Shown here one piece after another: positions 22,828 to 34,405 of a DNA stretch of 54,900 bases. The position numbers and the translations under genes were made by a program. How positions within the stretch are numbered: position 1 is the first letter of the stretch; the number at the start of each line of letters is the position of its first letter. This DNA comes from Perkinsus olseni (lineage: Eukaryota > Perkinsozoa > Perkinsida > Perkinsidae), in contig JABANP010000355.1 in assembly GCA_013115135.1 (NCBI GenBank), positions 1-54,900 on the forward strand, given 5' to 3'. The notes under the pieces were generated by a model. It ran no database searches, was not told where the DNA came from, and saw only the letters and a program-made list of their open reading frames with translations.

Positions 22828-24542
22828 ACACCGATGCACTCTAAGCCAGAAATCCCACCGAGGTTTCTAGTTCAAGGACGTCAATGGAGAAAACTAAGTT
22901 AAAAAGGTACCACAAATTCCGAGACTCTACAGTAGGCTGGTTGCTCCCATTTCAATATTTCTGTGGTCGTTCGCTTGCGGCTCTCACTGAAGAGCTCTCA
23001 GCGAGAGGCCCTCACGTCCTCGAGGATATACCATAGTGCACGATGTTGGTCATCCTGCCTAAGCACCCCTGAGGAGCATGCTTGCCGCAGCCCAGAGGCC
23101 ACGGCCTGTGACCTAAACCAACTCTCTGGTCTTTTTTCAACCGCGGAGAAGCGACGGTTCCTCTCTGCGGTAGACAGGTTGGTCGAGACAGTACGTAAAG
23201 AGAGCGCGGTCTCAAAGGATCACGCGCACGGGAGACTGGGTATTTCAAGTCTTGAAATTCACGAGGTGGAAATGGTCCGCGAAATCCTGTGCCTGGATAC
23301 TCTAAAATCCAGAATCTGGAAGCGGAAGGCAGCAAGGCACATCGGAAGATCGGTAACCCTGCACACAGATCGGCACGGGTGTACGATTCCGCACGCTGTC
23401 GCGGAGACAGCGATGGCGGTGACACGATCAAGTCGCTTCGTGTTAGCAGTATATGTACTCCGGTTAATAAGCGTGTATTGACAACCCTGCAGCTACGCTT
23501 GCTAAGTCCGTGTGTTGGTCGACTTTGTTGAGTCAACCACTTCATTGTCGTGTATCGTTGCTGCCTTCTCAGCCGCCGGGGAGTCCTTCTGAAAGTAGGG
23601 GCCAATCAGTTTGCCTCTGCTCCTGGTCGCATAGGACTACGACCGACTATTGTGAGATCATTATTGAGGACTCTCACGGTCCAAGTCCGCAATCATAATC
23701 TCACTATAAAAGTTTCGCTTCGTTGACAACAGTCTGGCGGATGAGGGACGCACCGCATGGGAGCACATACTGGAATTCAGTAGGAATGTCTTGGCTCGCC
23801 TAAGACCAATGCCAAGAGCCGCCTAATGTCCTGGCTTTTGAGGCTGTATAAGAAAAATCTTCGGCGACTAAGCTATTTCTCCTCATCAAGTTGACCTCTC
23901 GCCTCGGAATGCCAGTGCATGGGAGAATGGCTCTGGTGTTACACCCGTTGCAACGGCCATGAGTAGACCTTCACTTGAGCCCTTTTGATGCTTATCATCG
24001 CCATCCCTCTGATTCAAGCATCTCGTTCTTCATGCATCGCTCTGTATGAGTTGGAGCTGGGCGATAATGCAATTGAATTTGCGCGTGTCTCGAACGAATG
24101 AATCGAGGTTGTGTTGAAGACTTTAACGTGAAGGTCACGTCCGAGTGCATGCCTGTACGGAAGATGACTGTATAAGACAAAGTGAGCGAAACATGCTCGA
24201 AACCGTCAGGCGGGTTCAGGTAATACTGGAAGAGATTATAGCTGGACGCACCGAGGTGGACGAGCTCAACCCTTTGGCCCAAAAGATTCGGGTGAAGTGA
24301 CCGATGGAGGAGAGTATTCTCGATGATCCGTCCTACTGCAACACAAAACACATCTAGTGGTTGGTGAATGTCTTTGCGAAATACTCTGCGACCAACGGAA
24401 AGGTAGTAGAACCCCCATTCTAAAAGCCATACGACGAACTCTCCATCTCAGACTCTGATACTAGAAAATATCACATAATCATTATGTGATGAAAAATAGT
24501 TATGCCGCTCGGCTTATCACCCATAGCTACCTCGGCCAGTTT

Positions 24543-24812
24543 TCATTTTTGACAACAGCTGCACTCAGTGCCACATTTATCGAAGACAGGCCAACATTCA
24601 GGCCGGAGAGAGCCAAACACATCGGCAACACAGATATAGCATTTGATGCATTCAACAGGGTCGAAGCTGAGTTGGTATTGCTTTCCCGCAACGTCATCCC
24701 GCACGGTGTGGACGTCGACCTCTTCCATACCGATGGCTTCATAATCTCCGCGCACCAGTGATACGATGGCACAAATTACGAGGTGGATGTTCGTAACAGA
24801 GAAGATCTTCAT
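24543..24812 (-). CDS. B-type cysteine-rich secreted peptide (B1), intact
   Basis: The product has 89 residues from the ATG at 24812 (minus). The signal peptide MKIFSVTNIHLVICAIVSLV ends before RGDYE. A short acidic spacer with TVRDD follows (compare TVRDV in C1). Then come eight cysteines, C-x2-C-x2-C-x11-C-x6-C-x3-C-x-CC, and a Gln-Lys tail. WP follows the fourth cysteine, as in the A type. The spacer is shorter than in A or C. A plus-strand ORF of similar length over the same bases (24486-24761) is its shadow. Function is unknown; secretion and disulfide folding are inferred from the sequence. Confidence 0.8.
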   Translation of the reverse strand: MKIFSVTNIHLVICAIVSLVRGDYEAIGMEEVDVHTVRDDVAGKQYQLSFDPVECIKCYICVADVFGSLRPECWPVFDKCGTECSCCQK

Positions 24813-26547
24813 GTCGTTGTTGCTAGAGCGAGTTTGATTGTAGACTCGATGCGTGCGTGCAGTAGGATCGAAGGGTCGCCATAATCTGTCCAGTCACGGG
24901 ACTCCCGCGGTGATGTGATGTCACGACCGGCATGGACCCCCAGGAGGAATTATAGTTCTCATAGCATCTCAGTTGCATCCAGTTCACGTCGCTTCTGCTA
25001 ATCGGGGGCTTCGGGACCACCGGGTATGCCGACGGTAGCATCTACTTGTTAGTAAGTAGTCACTGAGCTGCATGAAAGTCGACAATCAGCCCAGTAGACA
25101 GTCTGCATACTAGGAGACAAGAGAGAACTGTCCCACTCTCTACGCACTCTTCGAACAGCTTAACACACCAGCTACCATCAGTATTTGAGGCAACTACATG
25201 AAGAGGGTCCTTCATGGGGAGTTGCCGGAACCAGGCAGGAACAAATCCCCGCGCCTTAACGAGGAGGCTGGCCCGGGACGATCTCTTCTTTCGTTTTTTG
25301 GAGTGGAAATGGAATTAGACACGTCCGCATACCGCCCGATGGCGCGCACGTTGGTATCACTGCATTGCAATCGTCAAAAGATGTTATTAAAATAATCATA
25401 CGAATAACTTATCTGTGATAAATGATGAGCCATCACTGATCACTATGACGAATCATCTCTGATGATGAGTGCACGATGACATGATAGAACGGAGGGTGAC
25501 GGATCGACAGAGTGTTAGTAAGAGTATGGTGGTCAGCCTGAGCTAGGTTAGACGCTCTCTCGGGGAGACGCGATCCCGATGGGGTCGTACGGGATGGTAC
25601 AGGATTGTTCCGTACGAATTTGGCATCGCCAAGCGGCTTTGAGGTGCCAAATCAAACACTTGGACGAAAGAACTGGCCGAGTTGCTGGAAAGAGTGGGAC
25701 TGGATGGAGCGGGATTCGATCTTATGGGTGATTGGAAAGGGCGAAATTAGAAGGGTGGAATGGCACTGTATCAAATTATACTGGCTTACCTACCTTGACC
25801 TTGACCCAGTCTATAGGTAGATTGAAAGTGCAGTTCGGCGGCTCTGTGGGGTTGCTAGTATGCAAGAGTCCCTACAGGCAGAGAAGAAACTGTTGACGAG
25901 TTAGCTAGCAACCCGTTGTAGGTGAGAAGCTAACGGCGTAGTCTCTACATCACTCAGTCCAAGCGGTAATGAAGGCCATAGGAGTGAGAACCATTATTAG
26001 GTTCGAACACGGTCTAATCGGCTGATAGCAATGGTTGTATCGCCGAGGTATATCGGATATACTATACCATGATGTGGCTGCCCTAGCGTTGACTCAATGC
26101 AATTGACGGTAGCTCCCGAAGACTCGGTCTTCCGCAACACAACAAGACCCCCGTTCGATTGGAGAAGTATCAATACGTCAGATTAATGGAGAGAGGATAG
26201 GCCAAAGAACAAGAACCCCTGAAGTTCACGAACTTCATAGTAAACATCATGGATAAGTATTGGCCGTGTTTGTCGGGACCAAAGTTTTTTGACGATTTAA
26301 ATGATGGAATCAAATATCAGCCGGGGAAAGCACGCAGGTTTCTCAACGCAACCATTATGTGTCATGCCACAAGATGAACGGCTTAATGGAGTACATGATG
26401 ACGGTCAACGAATGACCGGTACAGAAAATCTTTTAATAATCGGAATCGTAACAAGTGGTGTAGAAGCACCTTTCAACCGGAGTGTGATGACTGATGAGCG
26501 GTTTGCCAGAATCATTCATATTCGGCAGGGAAACTAGTCTCGAGCCA

Positions 26548-26901
26548 TTAGCAACAGTAAAGACACTTAGTACCGCATTCAATCAGAGTGGGCCAACAGA
26601 AGATCCAGACGAACGCGATAGCCTTGCAGCCCTGACAGGAATCGCAGAGGCTGCCTTCAAGTTTCGGACTGTTAGACGAAACTTTCTTAACCGGGCCGGG
26701 CAGCAGGTGACCCTCCGAACCACGTAGGCCAGTGAAGATGAAGTTATCATTGAACTGGTAGGGGCTCATAGCGGCGCCCTCCCGCATGATGGAGGCGCGG
26801 AATTCTTCCACGCCCACGGGCTCGCTATAATCGTCTTGGGTAGCAACGACGAGACCGATGATAAGCAGAATCCTCACAACAAAGTGGGTCATCATTTTCA
26901 T
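26548..26901 (-). CDS. A-type cysteine-rich secreted peptide (A1), intact
   Basis: The product has 117 residues from the ATG at 26901 (MKMMTHFVV...). This start was chosen because it puts a signal peptide (FVVRILLIIGLVVA) at the N-terminus. The frame stays open upstream to an ATG at 26964, and that extension is conserved in other copies, so a longer form cannot be excluded. A spacer of about 65 residues contains LLPGPVKKVSS. The C-terminus has eight cysteines: C-x2-C-x2-C-x9-C-x6-C-x3-C-x2-CC, with WP after the fourth. It differs from A2 at four residues. The function is not recognised. Confidence 0.8.
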   Translation of the reverse strand: MKMMTHFVVRILLIIGLVVATQDDYSEPVGVEEFRASIMREGAAMSPYQFNDNFIFTGLRGSEGHLLPGPVKKVSSNSPKLEGSLCDSCQGCKAIAFVWIFCWPTLIECGTKCLYCC

Positions 26902-27020
26902 ACGATGAACACTGATTGGATATTCAACTTCGCCTTTGAGATCAACGCCACCGAAATCGATCATTGCTCAAGCTCTCACCCGTAAGGAATCGGAAATTCT
27001 AAGAAGCTGAGAACCGTGGG

Positions 27021-27037
27021 TGACGCTCCCGGCGTCA
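27021..27037. promoter_or_regulatory. Palindrome upstream of A1
   Basis: TGACGCTCCCGGCGTCA has 6-bp arms (TGACGC/GCGTCA) and is followed by CGTCAGTAGGCAG. It is about 120 bp upstream of the A1 start codon. The half-sites resemble CRE-like TGACG. Confidence 0.5.
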
Positions 27038-28992
27038 CGTCAGTAGGCAGTTTGTTCACCGGTGACCTGACGATTCATCTGAGATAAAGCCCGCCTCTCT
27101 TGCCGGGCCTCTCAGGCTACCTTCCAAGGCCCAACAAGAACACTACCACATCAGGTTGGAATAAACGAGGCTCGGCGCGAGCTGAGGTTGAACAGCAAGC
27201 CTCGAAGCTCTACGTTCCGATAGGAGTCCTATCATAGAAACCTAGTTCTCCTGCGTACGCGACCTGGTCCTGCGTACGCGGGGGACACCGATGCACTCTG
27301 AGCCAGAAATCCCACCGAGGTTTGTAGTTCAAGGACGTCAATGGAGAAAACTAAGTTAAAAAGGTACCACGAATTCCGAGACTCTACAGTAGGCTGGGTG
27401 CTCCCATTTCAATATTTCTGTGGTCGTTCGCTTGCGGCTCTCACTGAAGAGCTCTCAGCGAGAGGCCCTCACGTCCTCGAGGATATACCATAGTGCACGA
27501 TGTTGGTCATCCTGCCTAAGGACCCCTGAGGAGCATGCTTGCCGCAGCCCAGAGGCCACCGCCCGTGACCTAAACCAACTCTCTGGTCTCTTTTCAACCG
27601 CGGAGAAGCGACGGTTCCTCTCTGCGGTAGACAGGCTGGCCGAGACAGTACGCAAAGGGAGCGCGGTCTCAAAGGATCACGCGCACGGGAGACTGGGTAT
27701 TTCAAGTCTTGAAATTCACGAGGTGGAAATGGTCCGCGAAGTCCTGTGCCTGGATACTCTAAAATCCAGAATCTGGAAGCGGAAGGCAGCAAGGCACATC
27801 GGAAGATCGGTAACCCTGCACACAGGTCGGCACGGGTGTACGATTCCGCGCTGTCGCGGAGACAGCGATGGCGGTGACACGATCAAGTCGCTTCGTGTTA
27901 GCAGTATATGTACTCCGGTTAATAAGCGTGCATTGACAACTCTGCAGCTTCGCTTGCTAAGTCCGTGTGTTGGTCGACTTTGTTGAGTCAACCACTTCAT
28001 TGTCGTGTATCGTTGCTGCCTTCTCAGCCGCCGGGGAGTCCTTCTGAAAGTAGCGGCCAATCATTTGCCTCTGCTCCTGGTCGCATAGGACTACGACCGA
28101 CTATTGTGAGATTATTATTGAGGACTCTCACGGTCCAAGTCCTCAATCATAATCTCACTATAAAAGTTTCGCATTGTTGACAACAGTCTGGCGGATGAGG
28201 GACGCACCGCATGGGAGCACATACTGGAATTCAGTAGGAATGTCTTGGCTCGCCCAAGACCAATGCCAAGAGCCGCCTAATGTCCTGGCTTGAGGCTGCA
28301 TAAGAAAAATCTTCGGCGACTAAGCTATTTCTCCTCATCAAGTTGACCTCTCGCCTCGGCATGCCAGTGCATGGGAGAATGGCTCTGGTGTTACACCCGT
28401 TGCAACGGCCATGAGTGGACCTTCACTTGAGCCCTTTTGATGCTTATCATCGCCATCCCTCTGATTCAAGCATCTCGTTCTTCATGCATCGCTCTGTATG
28501 GGTTGGAGCTGGACGATAGCGCAATTGAATTTGCGCGTGTCTCGAACAAATGAATCGAGGTTGTGTTGAAGACTTTAACGTGAAGGTCACGTCCGAGTGC
28601 ATGCCTGTACGAAAGATGACTGTATGAGACAAAGTGAGCGAAACATGCTCGAAACCGTCAGGCGGGTTCAAGTAATACTGGAAGAAATTAAACTGGACGC
28701 ACCGAGGTGGACGAGCTCAACCTTGGGCCCAAAAGATTCGGGTGAAGTGACCGATGGACGAGAATATTCTCGATGATCCGTCCTACTGCAACACAAAACA
28801 CATCTAGTGGTTGGTGAATGTCTTTGCGAAATACTCAGCGACCAACGGAAAGGTAGTAGAACCCCCATTCTAAAAGGCATACGACGAACTCTCCATCTCA
28901 GACTCTGATACTAGAAAATATCACATAATCATTATGTGATGAAAAATAGTTATGCCGCTCGGCTTATCACCCATAGCTACCTCGGCCAGTTT

Positions 28993-29262
28993 TCATTTTT
29001 GACAACAGCTGCACTCAGTGCCACATTTATCGAAGACAGGCCAACATTCAGGCCGGAGAGAGCCAAACACATCGGCAACACAGATATAGCATTTGATGCA
29101 TTCAACAGGGTCGAAGCTGAGTTGGTATTGCTTTCCCGCAACGTCATCCCGCACGGTGTGGACGTCGACCTCTTCCATACCGATGGCTTCATAATCTCCG
29201 CGCACCAGTGATACGATGGCACAAATTACGAGGTGGATGTTCGTAACAGAGAAGATCTTCAT
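28993..29262 (-). CDS. B-type cysteine-rich secreted peptide (B2), intact
   Basis: The translation is identical to B1 over all 89 residues: signal peptide MKIFSVTNIHLVICAIVSLV, a short acidic spacer and the eight-cysteine C-terminus. It is the unit-2 copy of B1. Complete protein identity, while the A pair in the same units differs at four residues, suggests either stronger constraint or local gene conversion at the B gene. The function is unknown. Confidence 0.8.
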   Translation of the reverse strand: MKIFSVTNIHLVICAIVSLVRGDYEAIGMEEVDVHTVRDDVAGKQYQLSFDPVECIKCYICVADVFGSLRPECWPVFDKCGTECSCCQK

Positions 29263-30998
29263 GTCGTTGTTGCTAGAGCGAGTTTGATTGTAGACTCGAT
29301 GCGTGCGTGCAGTAGGATCGAAGGGTCGCCATAATCTGTCCAGTCACGGGACTCCCGCGGTGATGTGATGTCACGACCGGCATGGACCCCTAGGAGGAAT
29401 TATAGTTCTCATAGCATCTCAGTTGCATCCAGTTCACGTCGCTTCTGCTAATCGGGGGCTTCGGGACCACCGGGTATGCCGACGGTAGCATCTACTTGTT
29501 AGTAAGTAGTCACTGAGCTGCATGAAAGTCGATAATCAGCCCAGTAGACAGTCTGCATACTACGAGACAAGAGAGAACTGTCCCACTCTCTACGCACTCT
29601 TCGAACAGCTTAACACACCAGCTACCGTCAGCATTTGAGGCAACTACATGAAGAGGGTCCTTCATGGGGAGTTGCCGGAACCAGGCAGGAACAAATCCCC
29701 GCGCCTTAACGAGGAGGCTGGCCCGGGACGATCTCTTCTTTCGTTTTTTGGAGTGGAAACGGAATTAGACACGTCCGCATACCGCCCGATGGCGCGCACG
29801 TTGGTATCACTGCATTGCAATCGTCAAAAGATGTTATTAAAATAATCATACGAATAACTTATCTGTGATAAATGATGAGCCATCACTTATCACTATGACG
29901 AATCATCTCTGATGATGAGTGCACGATGATATGATAGAACGGAGGGTGACGGATCGACAGAGTGTTAGTAAGAGTATGGTGGTCAGCCTGAGCTAGGTTA
30001 GACGCTCTCTCGGGGAGACGCGATCCCGATGGGGTCGTACGGGATGGTACAGGATTGTTCCGTACGAATTTGGCATCGCCAAGCGGCTTTGAGGTGCCAA
30101 ATCAAACACTTGGACGAAAGAACTGGCCGAGTTGCTGGAAAGAGTGGGACTGGATGGAGCGGGATTCGATCTTATGGGTGATTGGGAAGGGCGAAATTAG
30201 AAGGGTGGAATGGCACTGTATCAAATTACACTGGCTTACCTACCTTAACCTTGACCCAGTCTATAGGTAGATTGAAAGTGCAGTTCGGCGGCTCTGTGGG
30301 GTTGCTAGTATGCAAGAGTCCCTACAGGCAGAGAAGAAACTGTTGACGAGTTAGCTGGCAACCCGTTGTAGGTGAGAAGCTAACGGCGTAGTCTCTAAAT
30401 CACTCAGTCCAAGCGGTAATGAAGGCCATACGAGTGAGAACCATTATTAGGTTCGAGCACGGTCTAATCGGCTGATAGCAATGGTTGTATCGCCGAGGTA
30501 TATCGGATATACTATACCATGATGTGGCTGCCCTAGCATTGACTCAATGCAATTGACGGTAGCTCCCGGAGACTCGGTCTTCCGCAACACAACAAGACCC
30601 CCGTTCGATTGGAGAAGTATCAATACGTCAGATTAATGGAGAGAGTATAGGCCAGAGAGCAAGAACCCCTGAAGTTCACGAACTTCATAGTGAACATCAC
30701 GGATAAGTATTGGCCGAGTTTGTCGGGACCAAAGTTTGTGACGATTTCTCAATGATGCAATCAAATATCAGCCGGGGAAAGCACGCAGGTTTCTCAACGC
30801 AACCATACTGTGTCATGCCACAAGATGAACGGCTTAATGGAGTACATGATGACGGTCAACGAATGACCGGGACAGAAAATCTTTTAATAATCTGAATCAT
30901 AACGAGTGGTGTAGAAGCACCTTTCAACCGGAGTGTGATGACTGATGAGCGGTTTGCCAGAATCATTCATATTCGGCAGGGAAACTAGTCTCGAGCCA

Positions 30999-31352
30999 TT
31001 AGCAACAGTAAAGACACTTAGTACCGCATTCAATCACAGTGGGCCAACAGAAGATCCAGACGAACGCGATAGCCTTGCAGGCCTGACAGGAATCGCAGAG
31101 GCTGCCTTCAAGTTTCGGACTGTTAGACGAAACTTTCTTAACCGGGCCGGGCAGCAGGTGACCCTCCGAACCACGTAGGCCAGTGACGATGAAGTTATCA
31201 TTGAACTGGTAGGGGCTCATAGCGGCGCCCTCCCGCATGATGGAGGCGCGGAATTCTTCCACGCCCACGGGCTCGCTATAGTCGTCTGGGGTAGCAACGA
31301 CGAGACCGATGATAAGCAGAATCCTCACAACAAAGTGGGTCATCATTTTCAT
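30999..31352 (-). CDS. A-type cysteine-rich secreted peptide (A2), intact
   Basis: This is the unit-2 copy of A1, 117 residues from the ATG at 31352. Signal peptide, spacer and eight cysteines are unchanged. It differs from A1 by Gln to Pro just after the signal peptide, Phe to Val in the spacer, Gly to Ala between cysteines two and three, and Leu to Val in the last long loop. One silent difference (a GAT/GAC Asp codon) is visible. The upstream in-frame extension to 31415 is also open. The function is not recognised. Confidence 0.8.
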   Translation of the reverse strand: MKMMTHFVVRILLIIGLVVATPDDYSEPVGVEEFRASIMREGAAMSPYQFNDNFIVTGLRGSEGHLLPGPVKKVSSNSPKLEGSLCDSCQACKAIAFVWIFCWPTVIECGTKCLYCC

Positions 31353-31471
31353 ACGATGAACACTGATTGGATATTCAACTTCGCCTTTGAGATCAACGCC
31401 ACCGAAATCGATCATTGCTCAAGCTCTCACCCGTAAGGAATCGGAAATTCTAAGAAGCTGAGAACCGTGGG

Positions 31472-31488
31472 TGACGCTCCCGGCGTCA
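31472..31488. promoter_or_regulatory. Palindrome upstream of A2
   Basis: This is identical to the A1 palindrome (TGACGCTCCCGGCGTCA), about 120 bp upstream of the A2 start codon. Confidence 0.5.
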
Positions 31489-31727
31489 CGTCAGTAGGCA
31501 GTTTGTTCACCGGTGACCTGACGATCTTGCCGGTCCTCTCAGGCTACCTTCCAAGGCCCAACAAGGACACTACCACATCAGGTTGGAATAAGCGAGGCTC
31601 GGCGCGAGCTGAGGTTGAACAGCCAGCCTCGAAGCTCTACGTTCCGATAGGAGTCCTATCATAGAAGTCTAGTTCTCCTGCGTACGCGTCCTGGTCCTGC
31701 GTACGCGGGGACACTCGATGCACTCTG

Positions 31728-31749
31728 NNNNNNNNNNNNNNNNNNNNNN
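31728..31749. other. Assembly gap (22 Ns)
   Basis: Twenty-two N bases interrupt the start of the third segmental unit. By comparison with unit 2, about 600 bp of homologous sequence (the first part of the unit) is absent between the bases on either side, so the gap size is probably nominal. Confidence 0.95.
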
Positions 31750-33550
31750 GTATATGCACTCCGGTTATAATTGGTTATAATAACCAATAACCTCTCCGGT
31801 TATAATAAGCGTGCATGCTCAACCCTGCAGCTGCGCTTGCTAAATCGATGTGTGTTGATCGACTCCTGGCAGTCGCCTTATCGTCGTGTATCGTTACTGC
31901 TTCCTCAGCCGCCGGGGAGTCCCTCTGAAGGTAGCGGCCAATCTTTCGCCTCTGCCCCTGGTCGCGTCGGACTCCGACGGCCTTTTGTGAAATTATCATT
32001 GAGGACTCCCATGGTATCCCCCTGGCATACCACGGCACGGGCGAAAGGCTTTCGAATCTCTTTTCTTTGGGGGAATGGCACTCTCGGAGTTGGATGATAA
32101 TGCAATTACATTTACGTGTGTATCGACCAAATGCATCGAGGTTGTGTTAAAGACTTCAACTTGTGGTTCACGTTTGAAGCATGCCTGTATGGAATGGGAC
32201 TGAACGAGACTTTCTCGAAACCGTCACGCGGGTTGAAGTTAGATACACACAGAGCGACTTGGTTCACACTGTATCTTGCAACACGATATCGTGTAATCCA
32301 TCAGTGCCGGTAGGGGCAGTGATATAGTAGTCGGGCAGCCCATTCGGGCTCTCGAAGATTAGTCCTACTGCAACACAACACAAAACACATCTTGCGGCTG
32401 GTGGATGTCTTCGCGAAAGCCTCTTTCGCCAGGTCCTAGCGACCTGGAGACCGGCCGGAAGATAAAAGAACCCCCCATTCTGGGAGTCATTATGACTCAG
32501 TCATACGACGGAACCTCTATCTCAGACGCTGAGACTTTACGGTTATGTCATGAAAAATAGTTATGCCGTTCGGCTTATCACCAACAGCTGCCTTGGCCGG
32601 CCGGTTAGGAAGGGGCAAGTTGGATAAACAGAGAACTGTCTATAAGTCATCCGGACAGCATTCGCACGTAATGCCACACTCGAAGAAGTTAGGCCAACAG
32701 CCAAACGTGATATAACCGAACAATGTGACAGCACAGGAATAACAATCGAGGCATTGCGTCGACGGCGGAGTTTTAGGCGCATCAGGTGACAGGCTTCGTT
32801 AGGGATACTGCGTCGCCCAGGGACGCCTTGAATCACCAGGATCCCCAGCAAGAGGATTGAGCTGGTATTGCTCTCCAGCAACCTCATCCCGCACGATGTG
32901 AGACTTGAACTCTCCCGTGCCATTGCCTTCATAATCTCCGCGCACCACTGATGCGATGACACAAATTACGAGTTTGATGCTCGTAAGAGAGAAGATCTTC
33001 ATGCCGGTGTAACGAGAGCGAGTTTGATAGTAGACTCGACGCTTGCGTGCAGTAGGCTCGAAGTGTCGCCATAATCTGTCCAGTCACGGGACTCCCGCGG
33101 TGATGTGATGTCACGACCGGCATGGACCCCTAGGATGAATTATAGTTCTCATAGCATCTCAGTTGCATCCAGTTCACGTCGCTTCTGCTAATCGGCGGCT
33201 TCAGGACCGCCGGGTATGCCGACGGTAGCATCTACTTGTTACTAAGTAGTCACTGAGCTGCATGAAAGTCGATAATCAGCCCAGTAGACAGTCTGCATAC
33301 TAGGAGACAAGAGAAAACTGTCCAGCTCTTTACGCACGCTTCGAACAGCTTAACACGCCAGCTACCATCAGTATTTGAGGCAACTACATGACGAGGGTCC
33401 TTCATGGGGAGTTGCCGGAGCCAGGCAGGAACAGATCCCCGCGCCTTAACGAGGACTCTGGCCCGGGACGAATCGTCCAAAAAAAGAAAGAAGAGATCGT
33501 CCCGGACGATCTCTTCTTTCCCTATTTGGAGTGGAAACGGAATTTGACAC
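31750..33550. repeat. Third, diverged copy of the segmental unit (left part)
   Basis: The segment aligns with units 1 and 2 from GTATATG-ACTCCGGTTA onward but with many substitutions and indels. It carries the broken B3 gene, and alignment runs to about 33,550. Beyond that, unit sequence resumes only near 36,520. Confidence 0.8.
32640..33002 (-). pseudogene. B-type cysteine-rich peptide gene (B3), in-frame stop
   Basis: The minus-strand frame runs from the ATG at 33002 to the TAG at 32640-32642 (121 codons) with one TAA at 32799-32801. The signal peptide MKIFSLTSIKLVICVIASVV and acidic spacer resemble B1. Between spacer and cysteine motif are about 30 extra codons, and the stop lies within them. 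Downstream, in the same frame, all eight cysteines are kept with B-type spacing (C-x2-C-x2-C-x11-C-x6-C-x3-C-x-CC) and a short PDDL tail. Either a nonsense mutation arose in an insertion, or the extra segment is an unrecognised intron. No GT-AG pair that I tried restores the frame. Confidence 0.75.
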
Positions 33551-34298
33551 GTCGGACACGGCAGATATAACGGATGACTAGTGAAACGTGGATAAACCTC
33601 GACCAGACAGACGAGAGACAAAAAGCGCCCGCAAGCACAGGAAAATCAATGGTAGGTAGTATCGACGTGCTCGGCTACTATGGTCCGCAAGTCAGAAGTT
33701 CCGTCGGAACCTCTTCGTGGGCGTTCCGGGACAGGCAATGGCTCAATAACTTAAGAGCTCCTCCTTAAGGATTTATCGTAAGTTCCTTGAGAGAGGAGTC
33801 CCTCCTTCTAACTTAGGAGAGTTGAGAGCGTAATGTCTTTGGCCTCCTTCTTGAAGTGAGGACCGTAAAGTCCTTAAGGAAGGTGCCGGCATCATACGGA
33901 TCGGCCTTATACCATTCTGTCCCGTGGTTACGTGAGTGTGGCCACGCCAAGTCGAGAATTTCCTCTCAGATGATGCCGCTGTCTTTGGAGATTCCTCGCA
34001 TGAGTAGGTTCTGGAAGATGCTGGTGCATCGTTATCGCTGTCCCAATCCCCCGTAGCACACAATGTGTCTCTCCCGGGTGAAGGAAGCCTATGGCTAAGC
34101 TTAAGCTGCGAAGAAAGTCTACATTGATCAACTTAAATGAGGCTTTCTAAGGCATTCCCTTGCTATTATCCAGTGTGGTGTTGGCTCAATCGGCAAATCA
34201 CTAGCAGTTCGGACCCTGAGTCCGGGATGACTCCACAATTTATGGGCCACAAGCGGTACTGTCCGCCCAATTGGAGCGGGTGAGAGCCAAGAGGGCCA

Positions 34299-34405
34299 AG
34301 TTGACTACCCAACTCAAGCCCATTGGACTCTCAAGATCCCGCCGGAGGCGGTGAGGTATGAGGTATCCTCTATTCTAGCCGCACCCCAGGGGTGGACCAC
34401 CACCT
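34299..34405. repeat. Dispersed repeat, copy 2
   Basis: This matches 21,453-21,564, sharing CCCATTGGACT-TCAAG and GGTATCCTCTATTCTAGCCG, and the two diverge on both sides. The nearby segment at 34,545-34,590 also matches 22,705-22,750, so this locus shares several short pieces with the C-gene region. Confidence 0.7.

Larger units (their letters stand above)
22828..27284. repeat. Tandem segmental duplication, unit 1 (4,457 bp)
   Basis: The unit starts at ACACCGATGCACTCT and is almost identical to the next unit: B genes are at 24543 and 28993, A genes at 26548 and 30999. It carries one B-type and one A-type gene, both on the minus strand, plus about 1.7 kb without supported genes at its left. 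Differences between units are scattered single bases and small indels. Confidence 0.9.
27285..31710. repeat. Tandem segmental duplication, unit 2 (4,426 bp)
   Basis: This unit directly follows unit 1 in the same orientation, with the same gene order and flanks. Its right end is followed by the start of a third unit at 31711, then an assembly gap. Confidence 0.9.

Noticed and set aside
22963..23481. 172-codon plus-strand ORF, with a 188-codon relative at 27420-27986
   Set aside because: The near-identical second unit differs by a two-base deletion that changes the C-terminal frame, and the opposite strand is equally open. Substitutions show no coding pattern. Treated as chance ORFs in duplicated non-coding sequence.
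23012..23605. 197-codon minus-strand ORF
   Set aside because: It is broken into two shorter ORFs in the second unit and overlaps the plus-strand ORF. There is no motif and no conservation.
24486..24761. Plus-strand 91-codon ORF identical in both units (also 28936-29211)
   Set aside because: It is the antisense shadow of the B-type peptide gene, and its identity follows from the duplication.
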